From the NCBI GenBank assembly GCA_900770945.1, contig CAAGME010000015.1:74019-138018 (forward strand): 64,000 bases of DNA, read 5' to 3'. This document shows positions 6,977-15,439 of this stretch, in pieces (within the stretch, counting starts at the first letter, position 1; each line of letters starts with the position of its first letter). The notes under the pieces are model-generated. The model was given only the letters and a program-made list of their open reading frames with translations. It searched no databases and was not told the origin of the DNA. The position numbers and the translations under genes were made by a program. The stretch is from Clostridia bacterium. Its GTDB lineage: Bacteria; Bacillota; Clostridia; Christensenellales; Borkfalkiaceae.

Positions 6977-8341
6977 TTACTTTATAAACGCCTTGAAGGC
7001 AAGATAGTTCATGTAAAGGTCGGCTTTTGAGATGACTTCGTATGGCGAGTGCATAGAAATTACCGGTACGCCGATGTCTATCGTGTCGATATTCATGTTC
7101 GCTACGAATTTAGCTATCGTGCCGCCGCCGCCCGCGTCGACTTTGCCGAGTTCGCCCGTCTGGTAGACAACGCCGTTGTCCTCAAAAAGCTTGCGCAAAA
7201 ACGCAACGTATTCGGCGGAAGCGTCGTTAGAACCGCTTTTGCCGCGTGCGCCCGTGTACTTGGTGATACCCGCGCCGCACGAAAGAAAAGTCGCGTTGAG
7301 CTTTTCGCTGACTTCCGGGAAGTTGGGGTCAAAGCTCGCGTTTACGTCCGCGGAAAGGCACTTTGAAGCAACTCTCACTGCCGCCGAGGTTACGCCGAAA
7401 GAATCGGCAATAACATCGATTATGTCGCGGAGCAGGCAGCACTGCATACCCGTGGAGCCTTCCGAACCGATTTCTTCCTTATCGACTAAAAGCGTAATTG
7501 AAGTCTGCTTGTCGCTTTCGGTGTCGAACGCCGCCGTAAACGCCGCGTAGGAGCAAACTCTGTCGTCATGACCGTAACCGCCGACGAGCGCGCGGTCGAA
7601 GCCTATATCCTTGGGCTTGAAGCTCGGCGTGAGAGAAAGTTCCGCGCTCAAAAAGTCCTCTTCTTCGATGCCGTATTTTTCTTCCAAAATCTTCAAAAGA
7701 TTCTTTTTAACCGTCTTGTCGTCTTCCTTTTCGCCGTAAGGAATGTTGCCGAGCCAGATATTGAGGTTTTCGCCCTCTATCGCCTCGCCGAGTGTTTTTG
7801 CGTTCTGCTTAGCGGCAAGGTGCGGCAAAAGATCGCTTACGTAGAACACGGGGTCGCTATCCTCTTCGCCTATCTTGACGGTGACAACTTCGCCGTTCTT
7901 TTTTGCGACTACGCCATGAAGCGCGAGCGGAATGGTAGCCCACTGATACTTGCGGATTCCGCCGTAATAATGGGTTTTTGCGAAAGCCACGCCGTTGTCC
8001 TCGTACAAAGGCACTTGTTTTAAGTCAAGCCGAGGATTGTCGATATGCGAGCCGACTATTCTTATGCCGTCCTTTTTAATATCGCCCGTGCCGATTTTGA
8101 TAATGAAAACGGCTTTGCCTCTGTTGTTGTAATAGAGCTTGTCGCCCTTTTTGACTTTTTCGGAAAAATCGAATTGCTTGTAGCCTTTCTTCTCCGCTTC
8201 TTCGACTATGTAAGCGCAAGCTTCGCGCTCGGTCTTGCATTCGCCCAAAAACTTTTTGTAACCCTCGGCGTAATCGAAAATAGCTTTCATCGTCTTTTCG
8301 TCTGCCGTTTCGTAAACGTTTGTTCTCTTGTATTCTTTCAT
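6977..8341 (-). CDS. apeA: M18-family aminopeptidase
   Basis: This 454-residue cytosolic metallopeptidase removes N-terminal residues, probably acidic ones, from peptides. The M18 fold is shown by IVGSHIDNPRLDL (metal-binding His and Asp), GGYGHDDRVC (bridging Asp), LLVDKEEIGSEGS (catalytic Glu pair), and SMHSPYEVISK near the C-terminus (last His ligand). Length matches the family (about 430-460). I chose the ATG at 8341, with GGGAGGG 5 nt upstream, over an in-frame ATG at 8365. It lies 33 nt behind the SDR gene and probably shares its transcript. The DinJ remnant follows it. Confidence 0.93.
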   Translation of the reverse strand: MKEYKRTNVYETADEKTMKAIFDYAEGYKKFLGECKTEREACAYIVEEAEKKGYKQFDFSEKVKKGDKLYYNNRGKAVFIIKIGTGDIKKDGIRIVGSHIDNPRLDLKQVPLYEDNGVAFAKTHYYGGIRKYQWATIPLALHGVVAKKNGEVVTVKIGEEDSDPVFYVSDLLPHLAAKQNAKTLGEAIEGENLNIWLGNIPYGEKEDDKTVKKNLLKILEEKYGIEEEDFLSAELSLTPSFKPKDIGFDRALVGGYGHDDRVCSYAAFTAAFDTESDKQTSITLLVDKEEIGSEGSTGMQCCLLRDIIDVIADSFGVTSAAVRVASKCLSADVNASFDPNFPEVSEKLNATFLSCGAGITKYTGARGKSGSNDASAEYVAFLRKLFEDNGVVYQTGELGKVDAGGGGTIAKFVANMNIDTIDIGVPVISMHSPYEVISKADLYMNYLAFKAFIK

Positions 8342-8374
8342 AAAAACCCTCCCGTGAAAATTCAAAACGTTAAT

Positions 8375-9241
8375 TTAGTCGTAGTACGCGGGGTTAAATC
8401 CTCGCGCCTTTTCGTCTTTTCTTTTTTCAAGTTTCTTTTTGTCGCCGTAATTTTTAAACACTATCGCGTCTACCGCGCGTTCGGGCAAAAACTTGCGCAA
8501 AAACGCGTAAAACTTATACTTTCCGCCAACCACTTTGACCGTCGGCGGGTTTTCGTCGGTAATTACTTTATAAATCGCTTCGGCGCATTGTTCGCTCGTA
8601 TAGCCGTTCTTTTCGTCGTTTTCGATTTTTTTAACGTACTCGTCGAGATATCTGCCGTAAACCCTCTTTTTTGCGTCGGAAATTTTCCTCGCCGCGGTAA
8701 AGCCCGTGTTCGCATCGCCGAAAACCATTGCGGTGACGTATGCTTCGAAAGGCTTCAATTCAAGAGCCAGAGCCTTGCTGAACGCAAGAACGTACGCCTT
8801 TGTAGCCGAATAATGAGCTTGGAACGGAAGCGGCGTGTAGGCTGCAAAGCTGGAAACGTTTATTATCCTGCCCCTTTTCATTCTTATATACGGCGTCATC
8901 ATTCTCAAAGTTTTGTCGAACGCGGCAATGTTCAAATCGAATAATTTTTTAACGTCCTCATCGGTCATTCCTTCCGCCGCGCCGCAAATCCCCACGCCCG
9001 CGTTGTTGACGAGCAAATCCACTCTGCCCACTTCCGCAAGCCACATTCTCGCCTTTACTTCGTAATCGAAAAGGTCCGTTAAGTCGCATTGTATAAACTT
9101 TACGTTCTCTATCTCTTCCTCGGGCTTGGTCCTCGCAAAACAATACGTTTCGTACCCGTTCGCCGCGAGGATTTTTGCCGTGGCAAGCCCTATTCCTCTC
9201 GAACCGCCCGTAACGACGGCTATCTTTTTTTCTTTATCCAT
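8375..9241 (-). CDS. Short-chain dehydrogenase/reductase
   Basis: This 288-residue NAD(P)-dependent oxidoreductase has the classical SDR layout. The dinucleotide-binding TGGSRGIG is near residues 11-18, DLT follows the third strand, and NNAGVG comes near residue 85. The catalytic Ser-Tyr-Lys triad is in INVSSFAAYT and HYSATKAYVLAF. A basic C-terminal extension of about 50 residues (LPERAVDAIV, then KKKLEKRKDEK) goes beyond the core, as in DltE/YqjQ-like SDRs. The substrate is unknown. It is the first gene after a perfect sigma-A promoter with tandem 21-bp repeats in the leader and is followed by the M18 peptidase. Confidence 0.9.
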   Translation of the reverse strand: MDKEKKIAVVTGGSRGIGLATAKILAANGYETYCFARTKPEEEIENVKFIQCDLTDLFDYEVKARMWLAEVGRVDLLVNNAGVGICGAAEGMTDEDVKKLFDLNIAAFDKTLRMMTPYIRMKRGRIINVSSFAAYTPLPFQAHYSATKAYVLAFSKALALELKPFEAYVTAMVFGDANTGFTAARKISDAKKRVYGRYLDEYVKKIENDEKNGYTSEQCAEAIYKVITDENPPTVKVVGGKYKFYAFLRKFLPERAVDAIVFKNYGDKKKLEKRKDEKARGFNPAYYD

Positions 9242-9264
9242 AACGCATATTCTCTTTTGAAATT

Positions 9265-9344
9265 TTTTTATCTATCGACTGTATATTTGAAAGTTTTTAT
9301 CTATCGACTGTATAAATTATATATGGCATTTTTTATATTGTCAA
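9265..9344 (-). promoter_or_regulatory. Perfect sigma-A promoter with tandem 21-bp repeats in the leader
   Basis: On the minus strand TTGACA (9339-9344) and TATAAT (9316-9321) are exactly 17 bp apart. Two identical 21-bp copies of an element containing ATCTATCGACTG (plus-strand reading) occupy 9294-9314 and 9265-9285, with a 29-bp period. The first covers the expected start of transcription. This looks like a strong promoter held by a repressor that binds two sites on the same helix face region; the regulator is not identified. Confidence 0.8.
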
Positions 9345-9454
9345 GTTTTTTTTATCGCGGCTTTTAAAAAATAAAAGCGAAATATTTTTCACATATTATC
9401 AACGCTTATTATCAACGCTCTTTAAGTCGTCATATGCGCAAGTATTCGTTTATG

Positions 9455-9485
9455 AAAAAAACCGGCGGGCTATTAAACCCGTCGG
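9455..9485 (-). terminator. Terminator of the virion gene operon
   Basis: CCGGCGGG (9462-9469) pairs with CCCGTCGG (9478-9485) with one wobble. On the minus strand the stem is followed by seven T residues (A run at 9455-9461). It lies 42 bp beyond the stop of the last virion gene. Confidence 0.85.
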
Positions 9486-9526
9486 CAAAAAAGTGACTTT
9501 AAAAGCCGCTGTTTTTTTTAATACGC

Positions 9527-10387
9527 TCAGTCGGCTCTGTTTTTCAAAACCGTGAAAACATAATTGTAGTAGTCCCCGAGATACTCTTCGAAAGCCGGGT
9601 CGGACAAAAAGTCGCGCATTGCTTCGGCTTTATCGTCGAACGCCATGTAGTAGTCGATTACCGCGCCCACTTTTTTAATATCGTAACTCTTTTTTATCTT
9701 CGCAAGCTCGTCGTCCGTAGGCGTTTTAGCGGCGGACGAATTATATTTCACCTCTTTTTCTTCAAGCGAATTGTTGTATTTTTTTACAGCCTCCGCTTTG
9801 TCGTCGCTCTCCTTTTTCAGCCTTTCGAATTCCGCTTCGCGCGCGGTTTCTTCCTCGTCTTTGCTTGCTTTTATCGTTTCTTCGAGTTGAGCCGTAAGAG
9901 CCTCTATCTGCTTGCGGATATCGTCTGCTTTCGACTTGGAATTTTGGTCGATAATCGACTTATCGGCTAACTTTTCCTTTTCAAGCTCGGCTATGCGGTT
10001 GGTTGCGATGCTCGAACGCTGAACGCCTCTTTTAACGGCGTCCGCGCTGACTTTGTCGGCTGCCGAGTCGTATGCCGCGTCGATTGAAGCCTTGTCCTTT
10101 TCGCGCTGTTTTTCAAGCTCCGCAATGGTTTCCGATAAGGAAAGTTTTTTCTTCCCGGCAGCGTCTTCGGCGTTTTTTCTCGCCGCGCCGTACTTTTTTT
10201 CTATCGAAGCTTTCGCCTTTTCGTAAAGTTCGTCGTCGGCGGGGCGTTCATAGGTAAGCCTTTCGAGTTGAAGCGGCTTTTCGACCTTGCCTTTAGTTTC
10301 CGCCTGATAAGCTTGTTCGAGTTCGTTAAGCTTATCGAAAATCTCTTTTCGTTTCTTTTCCGATTGCTCGGTTGTGTATTTTGCCAT
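9527..10387 (-). CDS. Coiled-coil phage-type protein (possible internal/ejection protein)
   Basis: This 286-residue, highly charged protein is the last gene of the virion operon. Most of residues 1-215 is Lys/Glu/Ala-rich with heptad-like spacing, as in long coiled coils. A short GVQRSSIATNRI segment in the middle is a small-residue motif I associate with internal or ejection proteins of short-tailed phages, which is weak evidence. The last 50 residues (VIDYYMAFDDKAEAM and on) look globular. In P22-like order this position would hold the needle or ejection proteins. AAAGGAG precedes the ATG, 11 nt after the previous stop. No catalytic motif is seen. Confidence 0.7.
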   Translation of the reverse strand: MAKYTTEQSEKKRKEIFDKLNELEQAYQAETKGKVEKPLQLERLTYERPADDELYEKAKASIEKKYGAARKNAEDAAGKKKLSLSETIAELEKQREKDKASIDAAYDSAADKVSADAVKRGVQRSSIATNRIAELEKEKLADKSIIDQNSKSKADDIRKQIEALTAQLEETIKASKDEEETAREAEFERLKKESDDKAEAVKKYNNSLEEKEVKYNSSAAKTPTDDELAKIKKSYDIKKVGAVIDYYMAFDDKAEAMRDFLSDPAFEEYLGDYYNYVFTVLKNRAD

Positions 10388-10398
10388 AAATAACTCCT

Positions 10399-11466
10399 TT
10401 AATTTAATTTTTTGTAATCGATGTTCTGCCCTCTTCTCACTACGTAGCCGGCTCCGAGCGGCAGATACTCGTCGCCGTATGCCTTAGCCGTCCTTTTTCC
10501 CGTCGAATCGTCCGTTTCGTAAATTACCCCGTCCGCCGAGCAATAACTCTTATTTTTTGCAACGTGAAGTTTTTCGCCCTTCCCGAGCCTCATCTTTTTG
10601 CCCGACAGATTTTTAAAATACCAGATGCCGTCGTATTCTTTGTAGCAAAGCTTGTTAAACGCCGCGGTGGCGGCTATCTCGCTCGCATAAAGGCTTTCCG
10701 CGTCCGCATTTAGGGCAAGGCTCAAATCGTCGTTTACAACGTACTTTTTCGCTACACCTTTATCAAGAACGTATAAGTCGGGCGCGAAAACGACGTAGTC
10801 CGCGTTGACGGAAGTTATTTTTTCGTCCGTAACGGCAGAAGTCGAAACGGTGAATTTTCTCACGTCCAACCCGTTGTCCTTTACAAGCGCGATTAAAAAC
10901 TCGTTTGAAGCAGTCGCCTTTATCGCGCCGCCTTTCACGCCGTTAAACTCCGTTTTTTTAAAAAGTTCGTCGTTCTCGCAAGAATAAAGCGTCGCGCGAT
11001 TTTTAGTGCCGTCGTATAAAAACGCATAGTCGTTACCCTCGAAATAATCGCCCGTAACAAAGCTGCCGAAGTCGTTTTTTTCAACTATTCCGCTGACCGT
11101 GGCAGAAATTTGCGACACGTTTGAAGGGAAGTGAAAAACAACCTTTATTTGCCCCTCTTTTTTTGTCGCAACGCCGCCGACAATTAAACGATTTTTGCCG
11201 ATAATCGACTTATAGCTTAACATTATAAGCTCGTCGTAAAAAATTTCGACGTCGCTTGACAAAGAGGAATCCTTGCTTTCGTAGCATATCTCAAAGCTTA
11301 TTTTATTGCCCGCCTCCGTAAAAAAATCGAATGCGTAAACGCCCGCTATGGTCGATGAGGAATCGTTTTCCGTAAACTTTATCGTCGTGACGTTTTTAGT
11401 CCTCGCCCGCTCCTTACTTAAAAGCCTTTCGAGCATGGAAACGCGTTTTTCAAGACTTTCGTTCAT
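10399..11466 (-). CDS. Fibre/adaptor-like virion protein with N-terminal coiled coil
   Basis: This 355-residue protein starts with a short leucine-rich coiled coil (MNESLEKRVSMLERLLSKER). A beta-rich domain of about 110 residues follows (KISFEICYESKDS ... VVFHFPSNVSQISATVSG). The rest has repeated short strands of the type DYVVFAPDLYVLD that look like propeller or repeat blades. A trimeric coiled coil followed by beta domains is the usual plan of tail fibres and of head decoration proteins. GGAGG at the end of the preceding gene serves as SD, and the genes are 3 nt apart. No database family is recognised. Confidence 0.65.
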   Translation of the reverse strand: MNESLEKRVSMLERLLSKERARTKNVTTIKFTENDSSSTIAGVYAFDFFTEAGNKISFEICYESKDSSLSSDVEIFYDELIMLSYKSIIGKNRLIVGGVATKKEGQIKVVFHFPSNVSQISATVSGIVEKNDFGSFVTGDYFEGNDYAFLYDGTKNRATLYSCENDELFKKTEFNGVKGGAIKATASNEFLIALVKDNGLDVRKFTVSTSAVTDEKITSVNADYVVFAPDLYVLDKGVAKKYVVNDDLSLALNADAESLYASEIAATAAFNKLCYKEYDGIWYFKNLSGKKMRLGKGEKLHVAKNKSYCSADGVIYETDDSTGKRTAKAYGDEYLPLGAGYVVRRGQNIDYKKLN

Positions 11467-11469
11467 TGC

Positions 11470-12900
11470 TTACGCCTCCGAAAAATAGTTCACTTTAACG
11501 CTCATTTTGCTCAGATACGCGCCCGCGACCGACGTTGAATAGCTTATTTTGAAATTAACGCCTTTAAGCCCCACGGCAATGTTTTTGAGTCCTTCGCCGC
11601 TCAGCTTAAAACTTCTTTCGCCCTCGTCGCTCTTGACGGTAATCGTTCCCTCTCCGCCCGAATAAAACTTTAATCTTTCCAGCGTTTTTCTCGACGACAC
11701 ATCAAAGTCCGCGCTCTTGCTTTCCCAGCGCATATCAAGGGGTGTGGCGAGAAAGTAAGGGTTAGAGGACAGCTCGCCGAGCCTTCTTCCGGCTATTGCG
11801 AAAAACAGCTTGTACTGCCCCGCCGCGTATACCGAAATGAAGTGCGAAAAAGCAAAATCTTTAATCAAAAACCAGCTGTTCTCGCTGTCGTCATAGCAAA
11901 GAATAACGTTTTTCAGCTCGCCGTCAACGCGTATTTTCATCGAACAAAAGTATTTTCCGTCGTAAAAAGCGGCGTAAGCGGACGAATTATCCACGCCTTT
12001 AAGGTACCTGTCAAGCCCGCGCATCACTCGCCCGGACGACGAACCGTCAAAGTAATAAAATCCGTTGTCGGTGAGATAAAACACGACTTTGCCCGTATCG
12101 GCAACCGTTTCGCCGTAAATTTTAGCTCTGTCCGCCTCTATTCCGGCGGCGTAAAAATCTTCCTGATCGCCGTAAGCCGTAAGCCGCGTTATGCCGTAAT
12201 TGCGAAAAATATAAACGTAGTCCTTAAAGCTTATCGCCTTCAACAGTTTGCCTCGCCCGTCGAGAAAGTCTATAAATCCCGCCTCTTTGAGAGAGACGTA
12301 CCAATTAGTCGGGTCAAAACTGTCCGAAAACCACAGCCGGGTATCTTCCCTGCCGCTCGTAATGAAAAGCCTTTCGCCGTGAACGCAAACGGAAGTCATT
12401 TCGGGCGCGTCGTACAACGTCGCCGTCGTTCCGTCGTAAACGGTCAAGCCGCCGTCCGTGGCAAAAATGAAAACGTCTTCTCCGTTCAAACGATAGTTCA
12501 CCCCGAGCGGATAGGAAGAAAAGCTTAGCGAATCCACCTTTTTAAATCCCGTTTCCGTACCGACCTCGTACTCGTATACATACCCGTCGTCGCATAAGAC
12601 AAGCGTTCTGTCCTTTCTTTTCCCGGCGTCGAAATCGAATTTTTCGTAATAGTAAATTCTTTTTGCGGTAACGCCCGCAGGCAAGGCAGGCAAATACGTT
12701 CCGTCCGTTATAGGAAAGCTTGCGTATTGCATGCCATACCCGGCTTTGAGCGCGCCGTCCGAAAGACGCAGGTTATACGAGCTTGCCGCCGCGTTAAAAG
12801 GGGAAAGTCTGTCGTCTTTTCTGCCGTCTATGCCGTAAGAAAAATCAAACAGCTTTATTGTTTTTTCACGCCGCGCCGCAACAAAATAGCTTCTCTTCAT
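11470..12900 (-). CDS. P22 gp10-like beta-propeller tail-hub protein
   Basis: This 476-residue protein is built of repeated beta blades (YVYEYEVGT, VFIFATDGGLTVYDG, VVFYLTDNGFYYFDG, YKLFFAIAGRRLGEL). It carries the segment LWFSDSFDPTNWYV, which is seen in phage head-closure and hub proteins. Its length equals that of P22 gp10 (about 470), which plugs the portal channel and stabilises packaged DNA. Position also agrees, following the gp4-like gene. The start overlaps the preceding stop (ATGA) with AAAAGGAG in front. The gp10 relationship is inferred from length, fold pattern and gene order and not from a strict motif. Confidence 0.7.
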   Translation of the reverse strand: MKRSYFVAARREKTIKLFDFSYGIDGRKDDRLSPFNAAASSYNLRLSDGALKAGYGMQYASFPITDGTYLPALPAGVTAKRIYYYEKFDFDAGKRKDRTLVLCDDGYVYEYEVGTETGFKKVDSLSFSSYPLGVNYRLNGEDVFIFATDGGLTVYDGTTATLYDAPEMTSVCVHGERLFITSGREDTRLWFSDSFDPTNWYVSLKEAGFIDFLDGRGKLLKAISFKDYVYIFRNYGITRLTAYGDQEDFYAAGIEADRAKIYGETVADTGKVVFYLTDNGFYYFDGSSSGRVMRGLDRYLKGVDNSSAYAAFYDGKYFCSMKIRVDGELKNVILCYDDSENSWFLIKDFAFSHFISVYAAGQYKLFFAIAGRRLGELSSNPYFLATPLDMRWESKSADFDVSSRKTLERLKFYSGGEGTITVKSDEGERSFKLSGEGLKNIAVGLKGVNFKISYSTSVAGAYLSKMSVKVNYFSEA

Positions 12901-13448
12901 AGCCAGCTCCTTTTCCTTATCTTAGGCGTTCTGCGCGTGGTCATATACGAAGAAACGCTCTCTTCGAACCTGTCCCTTAAAGTCACCGCTTCGCCGAAAA
13001 GTCCCGCTATAAGCAGATATTCGGCGGCAATCCCGTAAGCGACGGCACGTTCGCCGAGCAAATCGCAAACCTTAACGTCGTCGGTTAAAGCGGTGATTTT
13101 CGGGAAAAGATAAGAATAAGTAACGGTTATTTTTTCGGTCTTAGTCGTTATTTTGTCGGCGTAAGCCTTAAACGGAATTTCCGCGCCCTCGTACTCGACC
13201 TTTTTGATTCTGAGGGGAGAGACCGAAAAAGAAGAATAATAATATTTTCCGTCGCTGCTCGTAAGGCTTTCCTGCTTTTCGGGCGTAACGTTCCATTCGG
13301 CAAGCTCTTCCGTAATAAGGTTAAGCGCGGCAATCAGCTTTTTAACGTCCGCATCATCCGCGGTAACCTCGTCTGCGGCAATTTTTTTGTTCAGCTCTTC
13401 CTTGCCCGCTAAAAGGCTCGCCGTAAGCAAAAGTTCTTTTACCTTCAT
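12897..13448 (-). CDS. Head-completion protein (gp4/adaptor-like)
   Basis: This 183-residue protein follows the coat gene, where head-to-tail connectors are normally encoded. An N-terminal helical segment (KKLIAALNLITEELAEW) and a C-terminal helical segment (AYGIAAEYLLIAGLFGEAVTLRDRFEESV) flank a central beta part (YYSSFSVSPLRIKKVEYEG). Phage adaptor and tail-tubular proteins share this pattern: a helical bundle around a strand insert, ending in a basic tail (TTRRTPKIRKRSWL). AGGAGG precedes the ATG. The next gene overlaps its stop. The family is inferred from context and fold pattern. Confidence 0.72.
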   Translation of the reverse strand: MKVKELLLTASLLAGKEELNKKIAADEVTADDADVKKLIAALNLITEELAEWNVTPEKQESLTSSDGKYYYSSFSVSPLRIKKVEYEGAEIPFKAYADKITTKTEKITVTYSYLFPKITALTDDVKVCDLLGERAVAYGIAAEYLLIAGLFGEAVTLRDRFEESVSSYMTTRRTPKIRKRSWL

Positions 13449-13542
13449 TTTGTCTTTACCTCCCGTTTGTCGGCGTTTTTAGCCTCGCTTCTCGTATTAA
13501 AAAAAACAAGAAGCGGGGCTATAAGCCGATTATCGACTATTT

Positions 13543-14715
13543 TTACGCTTCGGTGATACCGGTGAGCATGCCCTGACCGCAAGGCTTTGCGCAGATGAGG
13601 TCGGCGTACTTTACAAGCGTGGCGGTGTAGGTAGGCGTGCCGGGAATCTGTTTTAAGATTTTGCCGTCGTCCCCTTCGAGCCACTGCCAATCGCAAAGCT
13701 GATGGAGAGTGAAGTCGTCGGTGTTAAGCAGATACATCGTTCCTTCGGGGCAGAATCTGTCGGAAACGATGGGGATACCGTTATAGGATATCGCCTTGAA
13801 TCCGCCCGCAAGATTCATAACGTCGGTGTTTCTCTTGTACGTTGCAAGGTGATTCATGAACGCCCTCTTTACGCCCGAGGAGCAGACGATGAAGTTTACT
13901 CTGCTGCCCGCGTCCTCTTCAAGCGCGTCGATAGCCGACTGAATAACCGTTTCGCTTATCGCGCCGACGGAAGACTTCATGTACGGCACGAGCCACTTAT
14001 TGAGCGTTCTCGACAAGCCGTAAATAGAGCCGGTGGACTTGAAAATCGCGCCCAAGCCCGTGATTTCCTGATTGTACGAACCCTGAACGGTAATGAGGCA
14101 ACCTTCTTTCACGGTTGCGGTGTTGAAGTCGTCGCCGTCGAAGTCAACGGTTTTGTTCGCCTTGTCAACGGCGATTACCCTTCTTGCGGAAGAACCCGTA
14201 AGAAGCGCGCCGGCAGAAGACCTTATGTCTACCGTCATACCCTCGACGATATTCTTTACTCCGTCGCAAGTGACGGTAGTGCCGTCTACGGAAACGACTT
14301 TTGCAAGAACGCCCGTGCCGTCGCCGTAAAGCATTCTGCCGAAGTTATAGGAAGCGGATTTCAAAAGTCCTTCCATTTCGGCGTTCAAAAGATTGACGAA
14401 CGCGCCCGCGTTGTTTTCGCTCGCCCTGATCGCCTTATCGGAAATTTCGATTGTTCCGTAAAGGTTTTTCAAAGAGAGAGTGAAGGTGTCGTAATTGTTT
14501 CCGCCGGCAGCCGGTAACGCGCCCGTTTCGCTGCCTGCGCCCACGCCGCCGTTCACGCCGTGCTGAGCAAGTCTTTTAATCTCTTTGCCCCACACGTCGG
14601 AAGTCGATTGCTTGATTTTTGCAAGCAAAGGGTTTACGGCAGTGTTCATTTGTTCGGTGATAACACCGAGGTAAAGTGTTTTCAATGCGCTTGACGCGCT
14701 GGATAAAGTTATCAT
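13543..14715 (-). CDS. Major capsid (coat) protein, HK97 fold
   Basis: This 390-residue protein lies directly after the scaffold gene, as in P22-like phages. The segment TLSLKNLYGTIEISDKAIRA matches the E-loop/spine region found in many HK97-fold coat proteins, and the helix EGLLKSASYNFGRMLYGDG matches the spine helix. A central insert with small beta strands (VVSVDGTTVTCDGV) may be an I-domain-like insertion. It ends in CGQGMLTGITEA. AAGGAG lies 12 nt before the ATG. The 94-nt gap to the next gene holds a GC-rich dyad and an eight-T run, possibly a leaky terminator that sets coat levels above those of the tail genes. Confidence 0.88.
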   Translation of the reverse strand: MITLSSASSALKTLYLGVITEQMNTAVNPLLAKIKQSTSDVWGKEIKRLAQHGVNGGVGAGSETGALPAAGGNNYDTFTLSLKNLYGTIEISDKAIRASENNAGAFVNLLNAEMEGLLKSASYNFGRMLYGDGTGVLAKVVSVDGTTVTCDGVKNIVEGMTVDIRSSAGALLTGSSARRVIAVDKANKTVDFDGDDFNTATVKEGCLITVQGSYNQEITGLGAIFKSTGSIYGLSRTLNKWLVPYMKSSVGAISETVIQSAIDALEEDAGSRVNFIVCSSGVKRAFMNHLATYKRNTDVMNLAGGFKAISYNGIPIVSDRFCPEGTMYLLNTDDFTLHQLCDWQWLEGDDGKILKQIPGTPTYTATLVKYADLICAKPCGQGMLTGITEA

Positions 14716-14746
14716 AATTTCTTTTAACTCCTTGATTTTATTTTTT

Positions 14747-15421
14747 TTATTTGATTATGATATAATCTTCGGCAAGCTTCCCGGCTTCTGCCAAAGTTTT
14801 GGGTTTGACGGGCGGCATAACCGCAATACTTCCGCCGTTCCCTAAAAGTTTAGGCGTTTTCGGCGAGTTTTTTACGCCCGAAAGGTAAGCTTTTATAACC
14901 CTGTCCTTGATCGGTGTACTTTCGATTTGACCGTATAAAAACTCCTCGTCGCTAAGCTTTGCTTTCAGCTCTTCGGCTTCACGTAGCAAGCACTTAACGT
15001 AAGCTTTCTCCAAAAACTCCTTGTCGCCGAGGTTTTCGCCCGATTCGGCAAAATCGGCAATCTTCTCCGCGTATTTTGCGGCTTCGGGGAATTTTTTGTA
15101 AAACTCCTCCGCGCCGCTTAGTCCCCTTTCGCCGTTTTCCTTGTTTTCCCGCGCTTTCTTTTCCGCTTCCAAAGCGGCTTTTTCTTTTTCCGCGCCGAGC
15201 TTGAACTCGGTTAATTCGGCTACTTTCCCTTCCAGTTCCTTAATCCGTTGACTGCGTTTGGTGAATTCGGATTCGAGTGAACCGTAAGCTTTTTCAAGCG
15301 ACTTAACGTCTTTGAACTTTTTCAATGAGGTCGAGGTCTGCTCGTCGCGCCCTTCTGCAATTTCTTCTGCCTCCGCAGTTTGCGCCGCGACCGCGGCTTG
15401 TTCATTTTTAAGCTCTTCCAT
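14747..15421 (-). CDS. Scaffolding protein
   Basis: This 224-residue acidic and then basic coiled-coil protein sits between portal and coat. It is dominated by Glu/Lys/Ala heptads (SLEKAYGSLESEFTKRSQRI, KELEGKVAELTEFK). A helical C-terminus carries small hydrophobic patches, as expected of phage scaffolds that bind the coat protein. The GSIAVMPPVKPKTLAEAGKL segment near the end could be the coat-binding hairpin or helix. No protease motif is seen, so scaffold release or recycling as in P22 is more likely than cleavage. GGGAG precedes the ATG. Confidence 0.8.
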   Translation of the reverse strand: MEELKNEQAAVAAQTAEAEEIAEGRDEQTSTSLKKFKDVKSLEKAYGSLESEFTKRSQRIKELEGKVAELTEFKLGAEKEKAALEAEKKARENKENGERGLSGAEEFYKKFPEAAKYAEKIADFAESGENLGDKEFLEKAYVKCLLREAEELKAKLSDEEFLYGQIESTPIKDRVIKAYLSGVKNSPKTPKLLGNGGSIAVMPPVKPKTLAEAGKLAEDYIIIK

Positions 15422-15439
15422 GATATTCTCCCGCTTATT

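Noticed and set aside
9486..9526. Second terminator hairpin near the end of the virion operon
   Set aside because: The ACTTTAAAAGCCGCTG plus T run resembles the hairpin at 23741-23772 but its arms no longer pair well.
13445..13696. Arginine/histidine-rich minus-strand frame overlapping the coat gene
   Set aside because: It overlaps the end of the coat gene in another frame and shows only codon-shadow composition.
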